From assembly GCA_963555705.1 (NCBI GenBank), contig OY743169.1, forward strand, positions 47,046,124 to 47,110,123: a DNA stretch of 64,000 nt, written 5' to 3'. The translations under genes and the position numbers were made by a program. This document shows, piece by piece, positions 1 to 11,545 of the stretch. Source of the stretch: Ligustrum vulgare. Its lineage: Eukaryota > Streptophyta > Magnoliopsida > Lamiales > Oleaceae. The notes under the pieces were generated by a model that saw only the letters and a list, made by a program, of their open reading frames with translations, was not told the DNA's origin and did not search any database. How positions within the stretch are numbered: the first letter of the stretch is position 1; every line of letters starts with the position of its first letter.

Positions 1-524
1 TTAATCATAAGAAAATCTTATTATTGTAATATATAGTGAGGGACAATAGAAACCAGATTACTTAATTTTGTATTGATTTATCTCAAGAAATTTTGTTACG
101 CATAAATAAATAAATTTTCTTTCAAATTCTTAGTGTTGCAACGATAAACTTGTATCCAATGTCTTTTTACCTGTTTAATTAATACCTATAGACCAAACAA
201 TTAATCATGTATGGGAAAATAGTCCAAGATTTCTCAAATGCGTGCACACATTGTTGTTTTATGCGATGATTACAATTTATAAATAATAAAACTTTTCAAA
301 CTATTTTTAATTGTACACATTTAATCTTTTTAATTTTTAATTATATATTTATCAAAAAAATATTAAAATAAACAGAAAAAAATAAAAATGATGGCTAAGG
401 GCCGGCGAACGCATTATTGAAGTTGTCAAAATGTGTTGAGTTGGCTAGATTCAAGTAGCTTTGCACGTGAAATCATCAATCAATGATTGAAAAGTGACAA
501 ATCTGTCAAGGACTAGCCACACCT
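1..524. other. Unassigned AT-rich sequence
   Basis: No reading frame, RNA gene or repeat end could be recognised. The stretch is very AT-rich up to about 390 and then of mixed composition. It borders the LTR remnant that begins near 525 and could be older host intergenic DNA or an undetected element. Confidence 0.4.
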
Positions 525-1640
525 GCTCGGACGCACGATTTTTATTTCGACAAGTGTACGGAATCGCACAAGTTATAAAATGAATTTATAGTTAGAATAT
601 TAATTTCACGAGGATTGAGTAAATTGTATTATAAATTACTACCCTTAACCAGAATAAGAGATTTAATTTTAATTTAAGAAAATAAACTATCAAACTAAAA
701 TAAATGAAGAATTCAAATTATGATTTTCTTAAGTGATGCTTGGAGATGTTGAGACACTCGATTTCACATAAGTTAATACTGTTAATTTCAATCATTAAGT
801 TTTATTTCTATCTATGTGCTCGACAAAACTCACTTATGCATATGAAATTCCCCTATCGGGTTTAAATCAACTATACCTAATTAGTCGACCATGTTAACGA
901 ATAGCATGTCGTAAAGACTAGGTGCATGGAACACAATGTTAATAAACGTATATCTCTATCGTTGATACAAGTACCAAATTTTATCCCTAAATCTAAGTAT
1001 TAGCTCACCTCTCGAATTACGAAAACACTCATAATATTGTGAACAAATGATCAATTTATTCACTTCAATTGCACTCCATCCTTGATTTCTAGCACTTTGC
1101 ACCTCTTGTAGATCCCGGTTGACATGATCTTCATCAAATTGTCTATTTTAGCTTCAATTATCACCCAAATACGCATTATTCACTTCAATTGCACAATTTA
1201 CTCGATTTTGAGATATTTCTTGGAATATAAACAAATGCAAACAATAATGTAGAATTTATTCTAAAAACGATAATAGATAATTCTAATTTAGATATATAAA
1301 TAAGTGCATAAAATACTCTTATTAAATACCCTCAAACTAGAATCATTGTTTGCCCTGAACAAAGTAGAACTAAACTACAAAAACAAATATGCAAATGAAA
1401 GAAAAAAATATTTCAGTCTTTTTTCACTTGTTTGTCATTTGCCTCAAAAGTCAAGATCAAAATCATACTCTAGAGAAGAACTTTGAACAACAAAATAAAA
1501 TAGTTCAAATTATACCATGCTAAACTTCCAACTGTGTGTGTGTGTGTGTGAATATCCAAAAATCAAAAGCTTAAACTCATGCAAAAATAAACTTAACAAT
1601 GTGTGGCTTTTATTGCAAGAGTAAGCCCAAATTCGATGTG
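525..1640 (-). mobile_element. Athila-like Ty3/gypsy LTR and internal remnant
   Basis: The stretch from about 560 (CGACAAGTGTACGGAATCGC) is related to the LTRs of the gypsy element at 11,860-20,241, which carry the matching words GCAAGTGTACAGGATCG and TTAACTCACCTCTCGAATTA. Like that element it lies on the minus strand. Near 1,325 the LTR gives way to CCCTCAAACTAGAATCATTG. On the minus strand this is a purine-rich tract followed by the end of the internal region, just as in the 13,359 region of the better copy. The internal part then runs to 1,640, including a short (GT)n run near 1,534, where the CACTA end interrupts it. The other LTR and all coding sequence are missing. LTR limits are approximate because the termini are mutated. 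Confidence 0.6.
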
Positions 1641-1940
1641 CACTAGTACATTAAGAGTCAAAGGCGTCGATTGTAAAGTAGAAAAAGCGTCGGTTGTACA
1701 GGAGACGCCTTTAGTAGCGACGCTAAAAGTGCATACTTAAGGCGTCGATTGTAAACCGACGCCTTAAGTTCATTAAAGGCGTCGGTTGTTAAGTAACAAC
1801 CGACGCCTTATCTCAACTAAAGGCGTCAGTTGTTACTTAACAACCGACGCCTTATCTCAACTTAAGGCGTCGGTTGTTAAGTAACAACCGACGCGCGTCG
1901 GTTGTTACGTAACAACCGACGTAACAACCGACGCCTTTTA
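1641..1940. repeat. CACTA left terminal and subterminal repeats
   Basis: CACTAGTACA is followed within 300 bp by about ten copies, in both orientations, of a word close to GGCGTCGGTTGTTA. Several are paired as near-perfect palindromes such as GTCGGTTGTTAAGTAACAAC. In En/Spm elements, short subterminal repeats of this kind are binding sites for the element's own DNA-binding protein (established for TNPA). The same role here is inferred. The last copies (1,890-1,935) run into each other. Confidence 0.75.
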
Positions 1941-2159
1941 CTATTATTTTTTTTTTTCATTTATTTTTATTTTCCTTATATACGTATATATGCTATAACA
2001 ATCATGTACACATAAAAAAATTATCTTCAACAAATATATATAATCGAGGAATGCAGAACAAAACTTAATAACTCAATAAACAGAATTTTGAATTAATTAA
2101 TCTTGTATTCACAATATTGTTAAAAAATTTGTACATGTTAAACATAAAATGGGCCAAGT

Positions 2160-4388
2160 TTACATACACTCTTCGACGAAGTATTTGGCCCATAAATTTC
2201 GAACCTCGTCAATTTCCTCTGTTGAGTAAATCTCTTGAAATGCCTAAAAATAATTAATAAGAATTAATAATTATTATGTTAATTACATATAAATCGTAAT
2301 TAAACAATTATCTTCAATAACTTATACCTCGTGTAGAGAAGTAAGTTGAGAACAGGCTGTGACTATTTGGAACATGTTTCTCATAACATAATAGTCACAC
2401 TCATCTCCTCCAGGTTGCTGAGGACACTGAAATTTGAATATTTAAAATTAAAACTATTATTAATAATCGAATGAAAGTGAATATATATTAAACTAATATG
2501 AGAATTTGTAGCAATTTATAAAATTCTAGTTTTCATACCGAGATCTTTTTCCAATTTACATTGGATGTTACTCTCTTGCCTCCTAATGACCAAAAAGCTC
2601 GAAATGCCCTAAAGTTTCAGTAAATATGAATAAGTTATAAAAATAATCATAAAACTCATTACGTAAATTTTGCCAGAGTCTCCCCTATAATTGAACGTAT
2701 CCAACCTGTATAGAGACCTATTTATTGAAAATTATCCTAACAACTATCATAATCACAACACAAACACATCAATTTCACCTCAAACTCTCTACGATTATTC
2801 CATGAAAGTAACCCAACTTATCTATATGAATGCACTAAACACAAAAGTTTGAACAATGCAATAATTACTTACACATTCAATGACGTCTTGATTTCTATGT
2901 TACGCCTACATGATTGTGCTGAATCTATGAAGTACACAGTATTGGCTTCACAATATATTGCAAGCAACATCCAATGATTCCTACGTATTATAAACGTATA
3001 AGTATTCTTTAAATAAATAAAGAAATACACAAATAATAATAATGGTCTTACTCCTGATAGTACGGCGCTAAAATGAATTGCTTGGATCTCAGCGTATTCA
3101 TTGTTTCAGCCATGTAACTCACAACACTTTCTACATGTGTTTTAACTCTGATCGACGCAATCTGTGATGGACACATAAATCCAATTGACTGAATACCAAA
3201 TTGCTCACACAACCCATGAAGAAACCTAAAAATAACAACCAATGAATAAAAAATAAAAAGGAAAATTTAAATGAAAGACATAAATGCGTGTTCAGCAATC
3301 TTACATTATGAATACTTGCAAGATAGATACATTCAGCCATTTCATTGAGAGCAAGTCGGTGATGTCGTCAATCGTAACATAAAAACTTTCACCTTCCGTG
3401 TGATGAAACACAGTCGCGTCTAGAGGTACTTGGATGTAGTCTGTACCAGCAGGAAGTGTAAGCACCAGAGAGTGTAACATCTTACAATCATTACCCAGAC
3501 GTTTTAATGTTGCATCATCAATGAGTGGTGATCGTTTGGTAGATGACATATCAAAGCTCTGGGATTTTTTATTTTTTTTCAATTTGTTTTGCCTGTTTTG
3601 TCAACTCTTCCTGTAATTACATGTTTTTTGTCATCGTAACATTTCTAATATAATTTTAAAAGTAATTAAAACTCGAAAGAAGTTTTTTATAAATATAAAA
3701 ATTATTACCTCTCCAAAAATTACCAAATCTTTAGGCCATTGACAAAAACTTCCAATAGCTTCCCCCACCACGGTGTAGTATGGAGATGGTACTGGAAGAA
3801 GTGACGCTTCGGTACCTTGTATAACATCATCAACCGAAACTTTAACATGATCGATCAAGAGTTGTTGATGGTGCACAATAGTCTCAGGTCCGGATGGAAA
3901 AACCATTCCTCTAGCCACTATTTGATGCTCACCATTACAACTTATAGCGAGACGACAAGGAATCAGTTTCTGTTGTTCAATAATATTCAATGTTATAACC
4001 CTTACAATTGAAATATAATCAGCAATATTGAAAAACAAAATATTTTAAGAGTAAATACCTGAAGGCCATCAAATGGATCAGGATTAACTGAGTAGCAACT
4101 ACTACGAGTTGGTGGTCGGGGTTGTGGAGTTATGTCCACTTCGGCATCAACATTTAAGCCCATGCGCTGAAGGATAGCTTCGTATTTCTGCTGCATACTA
4201 TCAATCTTACTCTGTACCTCTGCTGCATACTCTTTCCTGACACGTTCGGTGATACCAACCTCCAAATCCTTCATGATAATATCTTTAATATCATCTACCG
4301 ACCCAACCCCTCTCCATCGTTTGCTGGCCGAATCTGGTCTGCCATATACATCCCTCATCGTTTGCTGGCCGAATCTGGGAGTGTTCAA
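2160..4388 (-). pseudogene. CACTA second gene with Ulp1-type cysteine protease domain
   Basis: This is a multi-exon minus-strand gene. The first recognisable part (4,388-4,070) has a helical, charged segment (KIDSMQQKYEAILQRMGL) typical of CACTA DNA-binding proteins. The next (about 4,038-3,710) reads CRLAISCNGEHQIVARG and later VSVDDVIQGTEASLLPVP, a domain common in such plant transposon proteins. Then come 3,582-3,300, 3,240-3,050, and small exons near 2,990-2,890 (NHWMLLAI and VYFIDS), 2,615-2,540, 2,430-2,335 (CPQQPGGDECDYYVM) and 2,250-2,160 (AFQEIYSTEEIDEVRN, stop at 2,160-2,162). His, Asp, Gln and Cys of the Ulp1 (C48) active site are all present. Splice sites such as AG before GCATTTC and GTATAAG after LHE are intact. 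The upstream end is cut by a copia fragment, so the gene is treated as broken. Exon limits are by eye. Confidence 0.7.
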
Positions 4389-4393
4389 TATTT

Positions 4394-5240
4394 TTGATAT
4401 TATATGTAGATGACATATTATTGATCAGAAGTTGAATATCTAACATTGAAAGTGAAGTGCAATTATTTAAAATTTCTCCATGATGGATGAGAAATAAGAC
4501 CTTCACTTTGGGAACCAGAATCTATAAAAATAGATCTTAAAGGTTGTTTTGATTTCTCAATTCATGTACATAGATAAAATGCTAATGAGGTTAGCATGAA
4601 TGAATCAAATGTGGGATTCTATCCCAAATGTTTTGGGTTAATCTTCTAAAAATGGTATTTAGAACACATATTGAGAAAGAATGATAAGGAGAAGATACTT
4701 GATTGTTTGACAATAAGATCTTCTTAAACGCGACACTATGTATGCCACATTTTGTACTATTGAGTACTTGAGAAGCACTAAGAATACAATGGATACGAGG
4801 AGAAATGTAGACTTACACTCTTTGGGAATAGAGACACCATCCTGCAGTCCGGGAAAGGATGAAGGGAATATTCAATCTGATTGTGAATTAAATCATAGTA
4901 GTTGTGTGGTCAGTTTGAAATAGTTCAAACAAGGGAGACCGCTAACTATAGAAACCAAGACCAAATACGTAAGTGCTTGTGAAGCAATCTCGATCGTTAA
5001 GTTCATTAGTGAACTATAAGTATTCCTAGCATTGTAGCTCCAGTAACGAGTACTATGGCAAAATTGGAGCCATTGCGCAACTGAGCCTCATCGATGATAT
5101 GATAGTGTACTGAGGGAATACTATCTCATTCGAAGATTGTAGAAAAATAGAATTCATACCCATTAACCTTGAAAATGTTGATTATGTGAAGAGTCACATA
5201 TTAGAGATCTACCTGTAAAACTACTATCCCAACAGGAATG
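4394..5240 (+). pseudogene. Copia #4 reverse transcriptase/RNase H remnant
   Basis: The start reads LILYVDDILLIRS, the reverse transcriptase catalytic YVDD box, followed by a stop. Further downstream in shifting frames come a tyrosine/Asp-Lys-Met stretch (YIDKMLMRL at about 4,568), then LRSTKNTMDT (about 4,765), matching the LRRTKD motif before RNase H. At about 5,030 PSIVAPVT matches the usual spacer before the RNase H YCDN motif. The catalytic context beyond that is eroded. Many stops and frameshifts make it non-functional. The order of motifs is that of plant Ty1/copia pol. Confidence 0.6.
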
Positions 5241-6438
5241 TGATTGTCATATAGACTAATTATGTATATGATACATGGGTTATTGGATCTAGTGAGAGTA
5301 TGTAAATGTTATGCTCTAAATTCAATCATTTAGATAGCATAACACATATATTATCATTGTCTAAATAAAGGCAGATCTATTATTCCATTGAATTTAACTT
5401 GTCATTTAAATAATAGATTCCATAGAGTATGTTTAAGTAACTTGTAAGTAACAAGGTATTGTAATTATGAGATACAAGTCATTAACAACTTATTCTAAAA
5501 TTGTCCCAAATCGAAGTAACAACAAGATATGGATATTATTGTTGCAGTTAGACTAGTATGTGTTACATTTCTTTCTCATGAAGAAAGTAGATTATCTTAC
5601 AAGTTAGAATGTAGAGGGACATTCGAATGAACACATGGATGCGTGGGACATTCGAATGACCACATGGATGCGTTGTTAGATGAACAAAGCATTGGATGAC
5701 CCGCCTAGAGATTTCACATGGATAACTATCCAAGCGTCAGTGATGAATCTCTAATGCACTGTTGTGGATTTGGTCCTTTGACTTGAGGACGTCATAGAAT
5801 CTTATATGAGGATTGTTATGCTTTGGCGAGCGTTGATGTTGGCTATTAAGAGGGAGTCATCCAGATGATGTCGTATGGATATAGTGAGAGTCATATGAAG
5901 GTTGTGTATGTCCAACATAAGGATTTGTCACTCTTGGATAGTAGGAGATTATAACTTGTATTTCGCCAACTTAAGTTGATGTAAATTCCTCGGCTAGGGT
6001 GAAGTTATAAGTTGAAAAAGTGTTTTCATTCATAATGAGATCAACTAAGAGAAGAGGTGAATAACATAATTGGTTAAAATGAGATTGATGCGGTCCATAT
6101 TTCTTAACCAATTGAGTTATATTGATCAAGGGATTATATTTACACGGTAACCTATAATCCACAGTAACCCACATAAACAGGTCTTGTCATGCCACTGACT
6201 TTTCCTTTCACATGTATTGCTTTGATACATTGCTAGATGTCAATCATGGACAGCAACGCGAATTAATCAATCTTGGTGAGTCAATGATGAATTATAATTA
6301 GAGATTTCAACTCATCTTATTCCAATCTAATTGGAATAATAATAACACGACGTTTGCTATCGTGAATGGAACCTAATAGGTCATGCACAAAAGGCGGGAA
6401 TTGAGTATCTGAAATTGGATCTTGTCCAAGTGGGAGAC
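5241..6438 (+). other. Copia #4 3' untranslated region and polypurine tract
   Basis: No coding potential is visible. The stretch lies between the RNase H remnant and the purine-rich AAGTGGGAGAC directly before the LTR start at 6,439. The word GAGAGTATGTAAATG near 5,289 could be a second, older LTR edge, but no matching end was found. A short local repeat (ACATTCGAATGA with ACACATGGATGCGT) occurs at about 5,620 and 5,650. Confidence 0.45.
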
Positions 6439-7730
6439 TGTTAGAATTAATGTACAAACCTAATTTGTTGGGCAGGAGTTTACAATTAGATTAATTAATA
6501 TGATTTATTAATCAAGGTCCGTTAATAGCCCTATTGTGACTAGAGTTAGGTTTTTAGGTGCACGTATTAATAAGTGCACTATTGTAGAAAAACAGAGAAA
6601 GAGAGAGTTAGAGTCGCATAGAGGTGTCAAGACGGATGAGACGACCAGACCCGTGAAAATCGGCTCGGATCGACCCATGACCTGTGCGGGTAGTTCACGG
6701 GTCAAGAAGTTGTGAACCACGGGTTTTGCGGGTCAAACATTCGCGGGCCGCGGTTAACCCGTTGGCCTGTAAAAAAAAAAAAAAAAAAAAAAAACTGTTT
6801 TTATTAAATATGGTAACATTGAAAATCTCCCTTCTTCTACAAACTTTAATACAATTTTTAAAGCAAAATCTTATTCCCCCCCCCCCCCCCCTTAATAGCT
6901 AACAAAATGTAATGTTCTTTGATAATAGTAATGAGAAATTCATTTAGCATTTAATTGTTATTTGTTTATGTTTTATTTAAATTTGTAAATTTAAAAGTAA
7001 TTCATATAACAAAAAATATAACTTTAAATTCTGTGTAAATATTTTGTAGTATAAGTATGAATTTATCAATTTAATCATTTTGTATTTAGAAACTTGACAA
7101 AAAATTACTAAAAATATGAAAAATCTATGTTTTTATTTATACGGGTCAAATCAGAACGAACCGCGACCCCCATGGGCTCGACTCGGATGGGCCGACGGGC
7201 GGACCTGTGTTGTAATTCGAAATTTGTGGGCTGACCCGGAACCGGCCCGTAACCCACATCGGGCAGGCTTTTTCAAGCGGGCCGTTACCGGACTTTTATG
7301 TTGGTGGGCCGACCCGGCCCGGGTCACTGGATTGACACTTCTAGAGTCGCGTTTTCTAGCACATGATTTTTCTCTTGGAAGCACAAAGATAGAAATCAAT
7401 TCTATCAAATTCATTCCAACTATTAGAGATAGATGGAGTTCCAGATTCAACTCGATGTGTGGATTTCTGTTAGAGGCCAGATAATTGGATAGCTGATAGT
7501 GACAAGATTGTACCTTATGTTTCAGATTTCATATTCACGACATTCATCAGAGGCATTATCTTTATCACAAATTCTATCTAAGTGCAAGGTTGATGCGAAC
7601 TATGGTTTCGAGATTATTGAGCAGACTATATATTTTTAATTTGTAGGATAATCAATTGACATGTGGTATTCCAACTTTTAATCACACCAGTTCAAGATTC
7701 TTTAATGTGTCTAATAATATATTTTCTAGT
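6439..7730 (+). repeat. Copia #4 3' LTR, interrupted by a hAT element
   Basis: It begins TGTTAGAATTAATG immediately after a polypurine tract. The LTR resumes after the hAT insertion at 7,344. The right terminus was not recognised; sequence with LTR-like character ends near 7,720-7,730. Without the other LTR the length cannot be verified. Confidence 0.45.
6619..7343. mobile_element. Non-autonomous hAT element (725 bp)
   Basis: Left end TAGAGGTGTCAA and right end, reverse-complemented, TAGAAGTGTCAA form hAT-type terminal inverted repeats. It is flanked by an 8-bp target duplication, GAGTCGCA (6,611-6,618) and GAGTCGCG (7,344-7,351), with one mismatch. Subterminal regions are rich in GGCCCG and GGGTCG words in both orientations. 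The interior has a poly-A run (from 6,771), a poly-C run (about 6,876-6,890) and AT-rich filler, with no transposase. It would depend on a hAT transposase elsewhere. Confidence 0.85.
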
Positions 7731-8349
7731 GTAATCCTTGTTACCAATTCATTGGTTAGATTTAATAATGACTTGTAGTCTATCTAATGGTAGTACCGTA
7801 GTATAAGATTTATTTATGATTAATCTAATAAGTGATAATAATAGCCAAATATGATTAATCTAGTGCCTAGTTGAATTCAAACTCATGCTAGTAGACAATA
7901 TGATGACTTTGAGGATCGAGCATTAGCTTAGTTGGATGTGTGGGATCGGTCGGCTTCAAAGAAAAGGTCATTTTAAATGAAACGGGCATAGAATTCGCAT
8001 ATGTGCTCAGATTTTGGCCCATAATATATAATCGGAATCTTCTCGATGAGTCGAACAAGACTAGCCGCTTCGCCGCTATTGATTATGGATTTTGAGCTTT
8101 TGAAATCGTCTAGTTAGTTAAAAGCGTCATTCTTTAAGTTTTGATATCTGTAATTGTCTTTTCTCATTATTTCCTTAGGGTTAGGGTCATGCTATTTAAA
8201 CTTGTTTCTTATTTGTGTTCGGTTGGTTGTTTTTGCATAAACAATTGTTATTCTTGGCATTTCTCCAAAATTATTCAATTAAATTCGGTATACATTCGAA
8301 TCAACGGTTTGAGTCTGGATTATTTTCATTCATACAAGTTTGAAAAATA

Positions 8350-8599
8350 GATACCTTACAGGAAAATAAAGCTAAGGAGTTTATAAACTCCTTGTACATA
8401 ACAAAGTAGTTGTAGCTGTAGCAGATGCTGCTGTTAGTTTCTCCAAGAGCCAAAAGAAGACAGAGGTTAAAAATGTCACATTACTCGTGCTTTTCTCAAT
8501 CTGTTGATGAATTTGTTTGTTTCTGTTTCCAGAGTACTATCCCTGGATTCAATGGTACTATGTTGAAGGGGTTGAAAGGGGAAAAGATAAACTTTTAGA
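8350..8599 (+). pseudogene. Spliced gene-like fragment, unidentified protein C-terminus
   Basis: After an acceptor-like CCTTACAG (about 8,353-8,360) there is coding-like sequence. From about 8,390 it reads LVHNKVVVAVADAAVSFSKS then QKKTE, followed by GTTAAAAATG and a possible intron of about 70 bp ending in TTTGTTTCTGTTTCCAG. The next exon reads STIPGFNGTMLKGLKGEKIN then F and a stop near 8,599. A frame change between ENKAKEFINSL and LVHNKV suggests decay. I do not recognise the protein. It could be the last exons of a host gene, possibly captured by the CACTA element around it, or a chance reading. The downstream 250 bp resemble a 3' untranslated region but show no firm signal. Confidence 0.35.
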
Positions 8600-10035
8600 A
8601 CGGTAGGCTAGGGCCTAGGAGAAGCTTAACTAAAATTGTATGGAATCAGGTGAAGAGAGCCCAGTTAGCTACCAATTAGACATAAGTTGTGGGCTCCAAT
8701 TTTGATTTCAAAAACTCTAATTGGACAGTTATCTCATCACTTGATTCTATAGAATTTTCAAGAAACTTAAGCCCACTTGAAGAATGTATTTATATCCTCT
8801 GTGATGTATGTGCATATATAGCCCCGTCTGGGACTGTGAAATTTTTGCCAAATTTCATTTTTTGTACAGTGTAAAGCAGCCAAAGATGGTAGACGCTAGA
8901 GAGCAAAAAGGTTGTGGGCCCTCCGGAAGTCAAAAAAACAGTTCCAAAAATTGGTAAAAACACGGTCCAGACAGGGGAATAGTAATAATTACAGAAACCT
9001 TGAATAATTTAATTATTGGAAAACAGTTTAAAATCTTAATACATGGAAAACCAGTTAGAGTTTTTGGTATAGGATGCCATTCCAAGGAAGAAAAATAAAT
9101 ATATAAAGCTGGAAGTGTTTCCAGAATGCAGGGCAGATTGAGATATCACGACAAATGTCATCTTAGATAGGAGTCTGTTAGCTGAAAATTAGCAGTCAAA
9201 GAAATGGGAACACAGGAAGAAGACCACCTTCCAAGCTCCTAAACACCTCATACCAGAAGTCAAGGTAAGGACAATTCCTCCATTAAATCTAATACTACAT
9301 AACTTTGAATTAAAAGCTTTAAATCAAATGCATAACATAAGCCTCATGTTTATTTTAGAATCCATTGTGGATGGCAGTAAAGTCGAGGATCGTACGCATC
9401 TTTTAATTAAAATAAATAAATAACAAAAAAGACAGGTTAATAATCAGCATTTTTTATGACTCCAAATAGATAATTTTACATATTTTCAATAAAACATGAA
9501 TCTAATATCAATCATGCCACATATTTCAAGAATTTGAGTGAGTTAAATTACTCACTAGTTCAAGCTCTTCTTTACTGATTCAAATATGGATCCTTCACAA
9601 AGCATTCCAATATTTCATGAAATTGAATGAGTAAATATAAATTTAATCAATTTACAAATAAAAGATAACAAGCTATTCTCTGCCGGTTGAATTGAATGGA
9701 AGAAACAATGAAAAGATAAACCAATAATTTAAGAGGTGGGTTTGAAATTTTAATTTTGAAACCGAGAATTTGTTGAAATTGAAAAACTTTTCCAGATTTG
9801 TAGGCTCGTTGCGTGGGAGATTATGCCAAATTTGTAGCCTTGGACATCATATAAAGATAAAACCAATTTTATGCAAAAATCTGTAGCTTTGATTTCAGGT
9901 GCAGAAGGAGAGAGAGTGGAAGAGTTATTATGCCCACTAATGTCTCTAACTATAATTATAGTAAAAAATTATCTTTGTCGTATTATTTTATGAATAATCT
10001 AATTATTTATTTAAATTAATCTGTATCTAACTAAA

Positions 10036-10180
10036 CTAGGGGTGGGCGTGAGTTTGGTCGATTTTTTGCCCAACCCGAACCCAACTCACTATGGTCGGGT
10101 TGATAAAAAAATCAACCCAATCCAGTTTCGGTCGGGTTGAATTGGGTTGTGTGGTTTGGGTTTTGGTCCAATTAATTAAA
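10036..10180. repeat. Probable hAT-type transposon end
   Basis: TAGGGGTGGGCGTGAG followed by clustered CAACCCGA and TCGGGTTG words in both orientations resembles the terminal and subterminal part of small plant hAT elements. No matching second end or 8-bp duplication was found, so it may be a one-ended remnant. Confidence 0.35.
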
Positions 10181-10844
10181 AATCTTAGAAAATTAAAAAA
10201 TTATGTCCATAGTGAACAATTATTAATCTTTAACTAAATTATCGTAAACAATTAAATTAATTTTAATCTTAAACAATTATTTATTTAATTATAAATTGAA
10301 TCCATAAAATTTTAATGACTCTTTGTCTTTGTCTTTTTTCCTTTTTATGTCAAAATAGGTTGTCAATTTTTTGTTATGAATTTTTAAAATTTATTTATAG
10401 ATCTTATGTTTAGAATTGGAGCTAATTTTTCTTAAGAAATTGAACGAAAAATTATGTCGTTAAAAATGGACATTCAATGGAAAGAATTTAGTCGTTAAAA
10501 TAAAAATAAAAAATGACATCAATATATCATTTCAAATGATGAAATCTCAATGACCAATTAATCAAATTTAAAACGAAATAAATTTGTCATTGATTAATAT
10601 TTTTTTGCAAGAATACACATGGTCGTAGAAAGCACTTCTTTTGTTGGCAAAAAATTGTGGAAATTCACAGTTTGGCACCAATTTTTTCTTAACATGTTCA
10701 ACGACAAAACAATTAAGAGGTATATAGCGAACATGATTGGTTAACTAATGATGTTGTTACTCGTAGTTTTAGCAAAAAAAAAATAAAAAATTAAGAGTAT
10801 ATTTTTTTCTTTTTAGTTTTTATTCGATTATGTTTTCCCATATA

Positions 10845-11025
10845 GCCCTTGTTTGATTTTATAATTTTTTCGTAAAATTTAATACTTTTTTTTTTTCTAC
10901 ATCAATCAATTTCAACCATAAAAAAAAGTCAAGTCCATAACTTTTTACTTTTCAAACCACTTTTTAACAACACGATTTCTCAAAACTTTTTATTTTCCCA
11001 AAAAGTTATAAAATCAAATACACAC
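10845..11025. mobile_element. Small MITE, about 180 bp
   Basis: The ends carry inverted copies of a TTTGATTTTATAA(C/T)TTTTT word: GCCCTTGTTTGATTTTATAA on the left and, reverse-complemented, GTGTGTATTTGATTTTATAA on the right. The inside is AT-rich and non-coding. Superfamily and target duplication were not determined. Confidence 0.45.
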
Positions 11026-11283
11026 ATAATTCATTTTTCCATCAAAGTTATATTTGAACTCATCTAATGAAGAATATTATTTATTTCAAATTTTTCCGAC
11101 GAGATTTTGAAACACCATATTCATCTATAATAGAATTTAAATGTACTTTTATAGCAAGCCCCCTTTCAACATTAAACATCATACTATTAGCAAGAAAGTC
11201 ATTCTTCATTTTTAACAAAAAACTGTCTTCACATGTTTCATCATTTTTGTTTTTCAGCAATCACAAATATTCAACTGAGGTAA

Positions 11284-11545
11284 TGTAATCAAAGGTAGGA
11301 GATCAAAAGAGAAATCAAGCTACAAGCAATTCAACAACAATCTACATAGAAAAACGATCAAGTTTCATGTTGAGCTCGAGTCAGGAAGCAAAATCGGGTC
11401 AAAATCAATTCAAAGAGTCAAAGAGGGAACCAAACAGGAAGCCACGTGATCGCCCAGTGCAACGGGAAGGATGTGGCAAAGGAAGAGTTGCAAGATTTAT
11501 AAAATGCGACTTTATGAATTAAGTTTTAGCACAATACGTTTTACA
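11284..11545 (-). repeat. Copia #1 3' LTR
   Basis: On the minus strand it starts TGTAAAACGTATTG, directly after the purine tract GGCAAGGTGGAGAT, and ends TTTGATTACA. The ends match as TGTAA and TTACA. At 262 bp it is a short LTR, within the usual copia range. No second copy exists in the window because the 5' part of the element is lost. Confidence 0.6.

Larger units (their letters stand above)
4389..7730 (+). mobile_element. Copia #4: 3' part of a Ty1/copia element
   Basis: A plus-strand fragment starting inside reverse transcriptase and continuing through RNase H, a long 3' untranslated part, a polypurine tract (AAGTGGGAGAC at 6,429-6,438) and the 3' LTR, which starts TGTTAGAATTAATG at 6,439. 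A hAT element sits in the LTR. The 5' two thirds of the retrotransposon are absent and the join to the CACTA gene is abrupt at about 4,388. The right limit is not sharp, and 7,730 is an estimate. Confidence 0.6.
7731..11283. other. Mostly unassigned sequence with a gene-like fragment and MITE pieces
   Basis: This stretch lies between copia #4 and the LTR of copia #1. I could place a spliced gene-like fragment (about 8,350-8,599), one probable hAT end (10,036) and a MITE (10,845-11,025). The rest is AT-rich DNA without recognisable coding or repeat ends. It could be original CACTA interior, an older decayed insertion or captured host DNA. Confidence 0.4.

Noticed and set aside
5289..5320. Possible earlier LTR start (AGTGAGAGTATGTAAATG) in copia #4
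   Set aside because: No matching terminus or second copy; the tract at 6,429 followed by TGTTAG is a better polypurine tract and LTR start.
7116..7484. Open frames on both strands, 99-122 codons
   Set aside because: They cross the right end of the hAT element and its duplication; composition of the GGCCCG subterminal words keeps several frames open.
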